A stretch of DNA of 9,254 nucleotides from positions 1-9,254 of the forward strand of contig SKNE01000102.1 of assembly GCA_007120675.1 (NCBI GenBank), read 5' to 3'. Shown one piece after another: positions 1 to 6,108 of this stretch. The notes under the pieces were generated by a model. It had not been told where the DNA came from. It worked only from the letters and a program-made list of their open reading frames with translations, and ran no database searches. The position numbers and the translations under genes were made by a program. The stretch comes from Bacteroidales bacterium (GTDB lineage Bacteria > Bacteroidota > Bacteroidia > Bacteroidales > UBA7960). The stretch's first letter is position 1, and each line of letters opens with the position of its first letter.

Positions 1-1
1 A

Positions 2-643
2 AAAGCCGCTGTGGACTGCGAGCGCTTTGGCGCCCAGGGCATCACGGTTCACCCACGGCCCGATGAGCGCCATATACGCTTCCAGGACGTGCTGGATCTG
101 CGCCCGGTGGTGAGCACCGAGTTCAACATTGAGGGTTACCCCTCGCGCAAATTCCTCGACCTGGTCACCCGGGTGAAGCCTGAGCAGGTCACCCTGGTCC
201 CCGACCCGCCCAACGCCCTCACCTCCAATGCAGGATGGAATACCGTGCGGCACAAAGACCTGCTGACGGACGTGATCTCCGAGCTGAAGGCCCACGATAT
301 CCGCACCTCCATCTTCATTGAAACCGATCCCGGGATGATCACCCGGGCAGCAGATGTGGGCACCGACCGCGTTGAGCTTTATACTGAACCCTATGCGGCC
401 ATGTTCCCGGAAGACCAGCGGGGCGCAGTGGCACCCTTTGCCCGGGCGGCAGAAGTGGCACACCAGGCGGGACTGGGCGTCAATGCCGGACACGACCTCA
501 ACCTGGACAACCTCAAGTACTTCGTCGACAACGTGCCCCACCTCCTGGAGGTGTCCATCGGTCACGCACTGATTTCAGACGCCCTCTATTTTGGCCTTCA
601 GAACACCATTCAGTTGTACCTGAGGTGCCTGGAGGAGGCCTGA
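2..643 (+). CDS. pdxJ: Pyridoxine 5'-phosphate synthase PdxJ, 5' end cut off by window edge
   Basis: PdxJ condenses 1-deoxyxylulose 5-phosphate with 3-amino-2-oxopropyl phosphate to form pyridoxine 5'-phosphate in the DXP-dependent vitamin B6 pathway; it is a cytoplasmic TIM-barrel enzyme. The reading frame is open to the left edge, so the GTG at 11 is internal; 213 residues are visible and, against about 240 in the family, roughly 25-30 N-terminal residues are missing. Visible family motifs in order: GAQGITVHPRPDERHI (phosphate and active-site loop), EFNIEG (the conserved Glu of strand 3), PEQVTLVPD, FIETDP, VELYTEPYA (Glu), VNAGHDLNLDNL (His of the NAGH motif, proposed acid/base) and EVSIGHALISDAL (C-terminal phosphate-binding Gly-His). 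The C-terminus is intact, with a TGA stop. A hydrolase gene follows after 71 bp on the same strand, so co-transcription is plausible. Confidence 0.96.
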   Translation, partial: KAAVDCERFGAQGITVHPRPDERHIRFQDVLDLRPVVSTEFNIEGYPSRKFLDLVTRVKPEQVTLVPDPPNALTSNAGWNTVRHKDLLTDVISELKAHDIRTSIFIETDPGMITRAADVGTDRVELYTEPYAAMFPEDQRGAVAPFARAAEVAHQAGLGVNAGHDLNLDNLKYFVDNVPHLLEVSIGHALISDALYFGLQNTIQLYLRCLEEA

Positions 644-714
644 CATCGTTCACACTGATGGCCGGTTCCTGGCCGGGTATGGTGAGGTCAAATAACAGAG
701 CAAGTGGATATTTT

Positions 715-1494
715 ATGGAGCTGTTTTACAGGGAGGTTGGTGAAGCCGGCAGTCAGCCGCTGGTGATCCTGCACGGTCTTTTTGGGATGTCCGACAACTG
801 GATGTCCATCGCAAAGGAGCTGGCCGATGAGGGGTTGCATGTATATGTCCCCGACCAGAGAAATCACGGCCGGTCGGGCCATAGTGCCATTCATAATTAT
901 CCGGCCATGGTGGACGATCTCCTGGAGTTCATGGATGCCCGTGAGCTGGAGATGGCCTACCTGCTGGGACACTCCATGGGGGGCAAGACGGCCATGCAGT
1001 TTGCCTTTGACTACCCGGAGCGTGTGCAGAAACTGGTGGTGGCCGATATGAGTCCCGCCCGGAGCGACAGGGGCGACATCCACTCGGGCATCATCGACAG
1101 CTTGCTGGGGATTAAGCTGGAAGACTACGCCAGTCGCCAGGAGGTGTCCGGCGCCATGAAAGGGCACATCAGCAATGAACGGCTGCGCCACTTCCTGCAG
1201 AAAAACCTTTTCTGGAAGGATCGGGGCAGCCTGGGTTGGCGCGTGAACCTGGATGCCGTTCGTGAGAACCTGCAGGAGATATTTCAGGCCATCGACTCCC
1301 CCGTGGCCTTCCCCAAGCCAACGCTCTTTATCCGGGGTGGGCGGTCAGACTACGTGCCCGATGAGGAGATCCCCCTGATCAAGGACCGCTTTCCGCAATC
1401 ACAGGTCAAAACCATCCAGGGGGCCAGCCACTGGCTCCACGCCGAAGATCCGGCCGGCTTCACCAAAGAGGTCTCATTCTTTTTGCTGGGATGA
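715..1494 (+). CDS. YbfF/ABHD11-like alpha/beta-fold hydrolase (probable esterase)
   Basis: A 259-residue serine hydrolase, close in length and motif order to E. coli YbfF (about 254 aa), a cytoplasmic esterase active on short acyl and acyl-CoA-like esters; the true substrate is unknown. Visible: oxyanion-hole region HGLFGMSDNW (20-29), PDQRNHGRS (46-54), NYPAMVDDLLEFMD (61-74), nucleophile elbow GHSMGG with Ser87, likely acid Asp111 in VVADMSPAR, and catalytic His239 in GASHWLHAEDP. There is no signal peptide. The frame is open from a GTG at 625 that overlaps pdxJ, and ATGs lie at 658 and 679, but the ATG at 715 puts the start directly before the first beta strand (MELFYREVG), as in relatives. 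No strong Shine-Dalgarno is seen. It lies 71 bp after pdxJ on the same strand and may share its transcript; a link to B6 metabolism is speculation. Family assignment is firm, specificity is not. Confidence 0.9.
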   Translation: MELFYREVGEAGSQPLVILHGLFGMSDNWMSIAKELADEGLHVYVPDQRNHGRSGHSAIHNYPAMVDDLLEFMDARELEMAYLLGHSMGGKTAMQFAFDYPERVQKLVVADMSPARSDRGDIHSGIIDSLLGIKLEDYASRQEVSGAMKGHISNERLRHFLQKNLFWKDRGSLGWRVNLDAVRENLQEIFQAIDSPVAFPKPTLFIRGGRSDYVPDEEIPLIKDRFPQSQVKTIQGASHWLHAEDPAGFTKEVSFFLLG

Positions 1495-1553
1495 TCACTG
1501 CCCCCTGGCTTTGAGCGGCGGGGCAACTGGTGGTGGGGAGGAAGATTGGCAGG

Positions 1554-3020
1554 TTAGAGCACGAAACCTTCTCCCTGGTAGAACTCCAGTATCTTCGTCT
1601 TGAACACGAACTCATATACGCTCTGCAGGGCACTCACTTCCGCCCTGTTGAGGCGCGCCTTGGCCTCATTGAGCTCCAGGCTGCTTACCAGTCCCAATGC
1701 AAAACCCTGTTCAGAGAAGGCGTAGGACTCCCGCGCTGCTTCCAGCGATTTGTTGTAGCTCATGTATTCCTTGTAAGCGGCCAGGGCGTCGGCGTGGGCC
1801 TGGTGTATCACCTGGCCCAGGTTGTTCCGGCTGCGCTCGTAGCCCAGCCGGGCCTGTTCAAGGTCTATCCTGGACTGCTGGATGCTGTTGCGGACCTGCC
1901 AGTTGTTGAAGATGGGGACCCGCAGAACGAACTGTACGGTAAAGGAGTAGTTGTCCCGAATCTGTTCGCGGTATGGGATCACTTCGCGGATAATTTCAGG
2001 CTGGTTGTCTCGATGGCCGGGGTCAGGGTGCCTCACGGGCATCCCAAAGGCCATCATGGCGGCCTCACCATTGCCACCACCCTCATTGACCACGCGCGTA
2101 AAGGCTTCCGAGTAGGCTGTCTGGTATCCGCCGTTGAGCGAGAGTCCCGGCCACCTGCGCCCACGGGTGATGTCCACATACCTTTCCGCCATGGTGATCC
2201 GCTCTCGCGCAGCGGCTACCGTTGGCTCTATGCGCATGGCCCTGTCTGCGATCACGGCCGGATCCTGCAACACCTGGCTTTCCTCCACATCCAGCGTGTT
2301 GGGCCGGGCGATGCTGAAAGGCTCTTCGGGGTCCAGCTCCAGGAGGTAAGTCAGTTCAATGTAGGAGAGGTTCAGATGATTCTGTGCTGCAGTGTACCTT
2401 ACCTCGTCTTCCGCGGCCACAGCCTCCATCTCCAGCAGGTTGCCCCGTGATACCGTGCCCCCTTCAAAGAGGATCCTGGTTTTGTCCACCTGCTGCCGGG
2501 AAAGCTCCAGCTGCTCCCTGGCCACCTCCACCATGTCTTCAAAATAAAGAATTTGCAGGAACGCGTTGGCGATGGTGAGGATCAGGTCGTTCTCCATGCT
2601 GCGCGTGTCATAGCGCACGGCTGTCTGCCGTGACAGGTTATAACGTATGTTGTTGATGGTTTGAAAACCAGCGAACAACCGCATGCTTCCGTCTGCGTGG
2701 ATGCGGTGGGATGCCAGGCGCTCGGTGAAGATCTCGTTGGTGACCTCGTCCACGCTCCGGCCGAACCTTAAGCCGGCGCCTGAGGACGCATCAAAGGATG
2801 GCAACACCATGGCATAGCTTTGATACACGTCGTGACCGGTCCTTTCGGACTGCAGGCGCTGATGCCGTATGTCAAGGTTGTGCTGCAGGGCGTGGTCAAT
2901 GCAATCCTGCAGCGTCCACGGCTGCTGAGCGCTAAGGGGTGGAGAAAAAATGAGGAGGACAAAGCAGAGGATGAGGCTTTGTGAGAACGGCCCGGGAAAA
3001 CTTCCTGTGTTTCTGTTCAT
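1554..3020 (-). CDS. TolC-family outer-membrane efflux channel
   Basis: A 488-residue outer-membrane channel of the TolC/OEP family (two repeated OEP domains), which forms trimeric beta-barrel and alpha-barrel tunnels for tripartite efflux pumps or type I secretion. The N-terminus has a Sec signal peptide: basic/polar start, hydrophobic run about 15-25, likely cleavage after SPPLSA (31) before QQPW. The mature protein opens with the typical WTLQDCIDHALQHNLDIRHQ. Long amphipathic helices (about 141-225 and 378-480) flank strand-forming regions; the motif FRVP-like VLRVPIFNNWQVRN (365-378) marks the second repeat. A polar stretch of about 40 residues (310-350) precedes it. In-frame ATGs exist at 3053 and 3074, but the start at 3020 places the signal peptide correctly. 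It follows the kinase gene by 211 bp, with its own putative control sites, and ends 59 bp from the convergent hydrolase gene. No adaptor or inner-membrane pump gene is adjacent, so the partner is encoded elsewhere. Confidence 0.93.
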   Translation of the reverse strand: MNRNTGSFPGPFSQSLILCFVLLIFSPPLSAQQPWTLQDCIDHALQHNLDIRHQRLQSERTGHDVYQSYAMVLPSFDASSGAGLRFGRSVDEVTNEIFTERLASHRIHADGSMRLFAGFQTINNIRYNLSRQTAVRYDTRSMENDLILTIANAFLQILYFEDMVEVAREQLELSRQQVDKTRILFEGGTVSRGNLLEMEAVAAEDEVRYTAAQNHLNLSYIELTYLLELDPEEPFSIARPNTLDVEESQVLQDPAVIADRAMRIEPTVAAARERITMAERYVDITRGRRWPGLSLNGGYQTAYSEAFTRVVNEGGGNGEAAMMAFGMPVRHPDPGHRDNQPEIIREVIPYREQIRDNYSFTVQFVLRVPIFNNWQVRNSIQQSRIDLEQARLGYERSRNNLGQVIHQAHADALAAYKEYMSYNKSLEAARESYAFSEQGFALGLVSSLELNEAKARLNRAEVSALQSVYEFVFKTKILEFYQGEGFVL

Positions 3021-3185
3021 GGTCTTGTGGCTTAAGGCGTTAGCCGGCCTCATGGTGACAGTTATGGATGCCACTGGCCGGACATCATTTCTGCACTGAA
3101 GGCAACGAAAAATATGCCATCAACGTCAAACCACTGAAAACAAGACAGCTACAAGATTGAGGCGGTCCAAGATTGGCGGGGGTGT

Positions 3186-3220
3186 GTTCGCTATACAACA
3201 AAGAGCGTTCGATAGCGGAC
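3186..3220 (-). promoter_or_regulatory. Two inverted-repeat operators 21 bp apart, probable enhancer for tolC
   Basis: Two copies of a 14-bp inverted repeat lie just after the kinase stop codon. On the + strand they read GTTCGCTATACAAC (3186-3199) and GTTCGATAGCGGAC (3207-3220); shared consensus GTYCG-NTAN-CGRAC. The right-hand copy fits the consensus fully; the left-hand copy deviates only in its right arm (ACAAC for CGRAC). Centre-to-centre distance is exactly 21 bp, two helical turns, which is the usual spacing for paired dimers of an NtrC-family activator. They sit about 165-200 bp before the tolC start, within enhancer range. The inference that the response regulator encoded at 4574-5953 binds here rests on proximity and geometry. 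No GG-N10-GC sigma-54 promoter core was found between the sites and tolC. Confidence 0.55.
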
Positions 3221-3231
3221 AGCCGGGGAGG

Positions 3232-4584
3232 CTAGAAGTGGAGTGTGAAGCGGGTTTCTACCATGGGTTTGGACTTCACGGTGATGTTGCCTTTGTGGAG
3301 GCGCATGATCTCACGGGCCAGGCTGAGGCCGATGCCCGAGCCCTCTTTCTTGGAGGTGAAGAAGGGTACAAAGATCTGCTCCAGGTTGTCGGGCTTGATA
3401 CCGTGTCCGTTGTCGCTCACCGATATGGCGATGTGGTTGTGCCCTTCGGCGGTGGCCAGCACCTGGATCCGGGGCTTCTCTACCTCCTGGACTGCGTGGA
3501 TGGAGTTGATGACCAGGTTGATCAGAACCTGTTCGATGAGGTCGGGGTCGGCGGTCAGTTTGAGCCCGGCGGGCACCACCCGGCATACGCAGTTGATGTT
3601 TCGTTCATCGATCTTGGGCTGGAGCAGCTGTTCCACGTTGGAGAAAAGCTCGCTGATGTCAAAATGACGGAAGCTTGGTTTGGGGATGCGGGTCAGGTTG
3701 CGGTAGACCTGCACAAAATTGAGCAGGCCCTGGCTCCTGCGCTCGATGGTGTTCAGCGCACTCAGGGCGCTGTCCACATCATCGGCATCAATCTCCTGGT
3801 TCAAACTGCCTTGCTCCTCATCGATCAGCAGGCCTTTGACTGTGGAGGACAGGGAGACGATGGGGGTGATGGAGTTCATGATCTCGTGGGTGAGGACCCT
3901 GATGAGCTTCTGCCATGAATCCATCTCCTTGGCTTCCAGTTCTGTGTGGATGTTTTGCATGCTCACCAGCACGAAGTCATCCCCCTGCATCCGAAACTCT
4001 GTTGCCCGGATCGACAGCTGCATCAGCTCATTGTCGTGGAAGACCTTCAGCAGCTTGCTTTCGCCAGCCCTGATGTTTTGCAGGATTTCACCGAGCTGCT
4101 TATCCACCTCCTCCAGCTCATCGATGAAACGCAGGTTGCTGAAGCGGAACATGCGCTTAAAGGCATTGTTCACCATGTTCACCGAGCCGTCCTTTTTGTA
4201 TACGATGATGGCGTTGTTCACGTGCTGCACCACGGTCTGCAGGTAGTTGAAATGCTCTTCCTTGGCAGCACGTGCTTTCTGGAACTCTGCAATCACGTCG
4301 TTGAAGGCCCGGTTCAGGTCATCAAAACTTTTACCCAGTCCGTGGTCTGAAAAAGAGGAGGAAAAGTCGCTGTGGCGTATGGCATCGAAAAACACCGACA
4401 GCTTTCGGTTGGTCTTCTCCACAAAACGCACAAGGACTGCGATCTGCAGGATGATCAGCAAGGCCACCACCAGGGTGGCGACCACGAACTCCGGCCTGTT
4501 GATCAGCCAGATCAGCAGAACCAGCGTCAGCAGAATCAGCAGGATCCTGCCAACGACCATGAGGCGGAAGTTCCTAAAGTTCAT
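3232..4584 (-). CDS. Two-TM sensor histidine kinase, NtrY-like
   Basis: A 450-residue membrane histidine kinase, predicted to phosphorylate the response regulator encoded just upstream. Two hydrophobic segments (about 10-28 and 33-53) are separated by only four or five polar residues (NRPEF), so there is essentially no periplasmic sensor domain. A HAMP-like linker (about 55-108) and a PAS-like domain (about 110-212, with VNNAIIVYKKDGSVNMVN) follow. The phosphoacceptor is His233 in the H-box LTHEIMNSITP; the ATP-binding domain shows the N-box NLVINSIHAV (Asn360), G1 DNGHGI (391-396), F-box FVPFFTSKK and G2 GSGIGLSLA (415-423). All catalytic motifs are intact. Its ATG lies inside the end of the regulator gene (11-bp overlap), which indicates translational coupling and one operon. 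The signal is unknown; with so little outside the membrane it probably senses within the membrane or cytoplasm. It ends in TAG 211 bp before tolC. Confidence 0.94.
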   Translation of the reverse strand: MNFRNFRLMVVGRILLILLTLVLLIWLINRPEFVVATLVVALLIILQIAVLVRFVEKTNRKLSVFFDAIRHSDFSSSFSDHGLGKSFDDLNRAFNDVIAEFQKARAAKEEHFNYLQTVVQHVNNAIIVYKKDGSVNMVNNAFKRMFRFSNLRFIDELEEVDKQLGEILQNIRAGESKLLKVFHDNELMQLSIRATEFRMQGDDFVLVSMQNIHTELEAKEMDSWQKLIRVLTHEIMNSITPIVSLSSTVKGLLIDEEQGSLNQEIDADDVDSALSALNTIERRSQGLLNFVQVYRNLTRIPKPSFRHFDISELFSNVEQLLQPKIDERNINCVCRVVPAGLKLTADPDLIEQVLINLVINSIHAVQEVEKPRIQVLATAEGHNHIAISVSDNGHGIKPDNLEQIFVPFFTSKKEGSGIGLSLAREIMRLHKGNITVKSKPMVETRFTLHF

Positions 4585-5953
4585 ATTTCTCTATTCGACG
4601 ATACAGGGAGGCACGTGTGATGCCCAGCTCTTTGGCGGCCTTGCTGATGTTGCCGCCGTGCTTATCGATCACCTTACGAATCAGCATCTTCTCGGTGGCC
4701 TCCAGGTTGGTGGCCGACTCCGGCAGCCCGGCTTCGGTTTTGTCCTGCTGTTGCGACAAGAAAAAGTCGTTGGGCTGCAGGATGTTGGAATCGCTCATGA
4801 TGACAGCGCGCTCCACGGCGTGCTGTAATTCACGGATATTGCCCGGCCAGTGGTGTTTCTCCAGCCGCTTCAGCGTGTTGGTGTGCAGCCGCTTGTTGGG
4901 CATCTTATACTTCTTGCAGTAGATCTCCAGGAAGTGGTTTACCAGCAGGGGGATGTCGTCCTGCCGTTCGCGCAGCGGGGGCAGGAGGATCTCCACCGTA
5001 TTGATCCGGTAGAGGAGGTCCTGGCGGAACTTGCCTTCATCCACCATCTGGTAAAGCGGCATGTTGGTGGCGCAGATAAGCCGCACGTCCACCGGGATCT
5101 CTTTCACCGACCCCAGGCGTATCACGTTGCGGTTCTGTATCACGCTCAGCAGTTTCGACTGCAGGGGGAGGCTCAGGTTACCGATCTCGTCCAGGAAGAT
5201 GGAGCCCTTATTGGCTGCCTCAAAACGACCGGGCCTGTCCTCCTTGGCATCCGTGAAGGCTCCTTTCTTATAGCCAAAGAGCTCACTTTCAAAAAGGGTT
5301 TCGCTGATGGCGCCCAGGTCCACGCTGATAAACACTTCATCCTTTCGCCGGGACGCCCGGTGCAGCGCCCTGGCGATCACCTCTTTCCCCGTTCCGTTTT
5401 CGCCAAGGATCAGCACATTGGCGTCCGTGACGGCCACCTTCTGTACGGTGTTCAGCACCTGCATCATGGCTTTCGACTCACCAATGATCTGGCTGTAAGG
5501 CTGGTCACCCTGCTCCATCAGGAACTTTTGCTTGGAACGCAGGTCCTGCAGCTCCTTTTTGGAACGCTGGGCCTCCAGGGTGGTGGTGATGGTGGCAAGG
5601 AGCTTTTTGTTGTCCCAGGGCTTCAGCAGAAAGTTGGTGGCCCCCTCCTTGACCCCTTGCACGGCGAGTTCAATGTCTCCATAGGCCGTGATCAGGATCA
5701 CCGCGATGCTGGGGTCTATCTCAAGGATCTTGTTGAGCCAGTGAAAACCCTCCTTGCCGCTGGTGGCGTCGCGGGAAAAGTTCATGTCCAGCAGCATCAT
5801 GTCGTAGTTGTCGTTCTTCAGCAACATGGGGATGTTGTTCGGGTTGGGATCGGTGTGAACCACCCGGATATGTTGCTTCAGGAAGAGCTTGGCAGCCAGC
5901 AACACATCTTCGTCGTCGTCAACAATCAATAATTTGGCATCCAGTTTACTCAT
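4574..5953 (-). CDS. NtrC-family sigma-54-dependent response regulator
   Basis: A 459-residue response regulator that, when phosphorylated, uses ATP hydrolysis to open sigma-54 promoters. Domains: receiver (about 5-125) with acidic pocket Asp12-14, phosphoacceptor Asp56 in MLLDMNF, Thr89 and Lys111; a linker coiled helix (about 126-148); AAA+ domain (about 155-385) with Walker A GENGTGKE (184-191), L1 loop GAFTDA (231-236), Walker B SIFLDEIGN (251-259), sensor I ATN (295-297) and sensor II GNIRELQHAVERAV; and a Fis-type helix-turn-helix (about 425-456, GGNISKAAKELGITRASLYRRI). The L1 loop has Asp where the classical GAFTGA has Gly. The frame extends upstream to an ATG at 6034, but the extra 27 residues are not family-like and would start upstream of the putative -7 element; the ATG at 5953 places MSKLDAKLLIVDDDED correctly. 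First gene of the probable regulator-kinase(-tolC) operon; diverges from tldD. Confidence 0.95.
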   Translation of the reverse strand: MSKLDAKLLIVDDDEDVLLAAKLFLKQHIRVVHTDPNPNNIPMLLKNDNYDMMLLDMNFSRDATSGKEGFHWLNKILEIDPSIAVILITAYGDIELAVQGVKEGATNFLLKPWDNKKLLATITTTLEAQRSKKELQDLRSKQKFLMEQGDQPYSQIIGESKAMMQVLNTVQKVAVTDANVLILGENGTGKEVIARALHRASRRKDEVFISVDLGAISETLFESELFGYKKGAFTDAKEDRPGRFEAANKGSIFLDEIGNLSLPLQSKLLSVIQNRNVIRLGSVKEIPVDVRLICATNMPLYQMVDEGKFRQDLLYRINTVEILLPPLRERQDDIPLLVNHFLEIYCKKYKMPNKRLHTNTLKRLEKHHWPGNIRELQHAVERAVIMSDSNILQPNDFFLSQQQDKTEAGLPESATNLEATEKMLIRKVIDKHGGNISKAAKELGITRASLYRRIEKYEL

Positions 5954-5994
5954 GCTTATGAATCTTTTGTCGTTTTGTCTGTGACCCTCCTCCG

Positions 5995-6002
5995 CAAAGA
6001 TA
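5995..6002 (-). promoter_or_regulatory. Putative Bacteroidota -7 promoter element before the response regulator
   Basis: On the - strand this reads TATCTTTG, a perfect match to the TAnnTTTG -7 consensus of the Bacteroidota housekeeping sigma factor. Transcription would begin near 5989, giving a leader of about 35 nt to the ATG at 5953 and excluding the longer start at 6034. No convincing -33 TTTG/TTG is seen at the expected distance, so the call rests on the -7 element and position. A GGAGGAGGG run follows the element but lies about 31 nt from the ATG, too far to be its ribosome-binding site. Confidence 0.4.
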
Positions 6003-6053
6003 AAATTTCTAATGAATGGGTCGCAGTTAGCCAATAAATTAAATTATTTTTCC

Positions 6054-6061
6054 TATTTTTA
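6054..6061 (+). promoter_or_regulatory. Weak candidate -7 element before tldD
   Basis: TATTTTTA matches seven of eight positions of the TAnnTTTG consensus and lies in the most AT-rich stretch of the divergent intergenic region, about 48 bp before the tldD ATG. The only upstream -33-like sequence is TTAG at 6027-6030, 23 bp away, which is a poor match. In such AT-rich DNA a match of this quality can arise by chance. Confidence 0.22.
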
Positions 6062-6108
6062 GCGTCCTTTTATGCATTGAGCAAGCAATTTTCACAAACA
6101 CATATACC

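Noticed and set aside
658..685. Direct repeat TGGCCGG-TTCC-TGGCCGG between pdxJ and the hydrolase
   Set aside because: Two 7-bp copies of a GC-rich word are too short to mean much, and no stable hairpin or known motif results.
625..714. Longer hydrolase start (GTG at 625, overlapping pdxJ, or ATG at 658 or 679)
   Set aside because: The extra residues have no counterpart in relatives, and the ATG at 715 sits immediately before the first conserved strand.
1499..1525. Inverted repeat TGCCCC / GGGGCA between the convergent hydrolase and tolC genes, a possible two-way terminator
   Set aside because: The stem is only 6 bp with a loop of about 15 nt and no T-run on either side; too weak to call.
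1530..2450. 306-codon open frame on the + strand opposite tolC
   Set aside because: It lies entirely antisense to a gene with clear TolC features; its translation has no recognisable domain, and long opposite-strand frames are expected in GC-rich coding DNA.
4850..5932. 360-codon open frame on the + strand opposite the response regulator
   Set aside because: The regulator frame has all AAA+, receiver and HTH motifs; the antisense product is rich in His, Gln and Val with no family character, as expected from a shadow of codon bias.
6017..6032. Sigma-54-like TGGGTCGCAGTTAGCC upstream of tldD with correct GG-N10-GC spacing
   Set aside because: Only the core and a few flanking positions fit TGGCACR-N4-TTGCW, no paired repeats lie nearby, and a GG-N10-GC match is common by chance.
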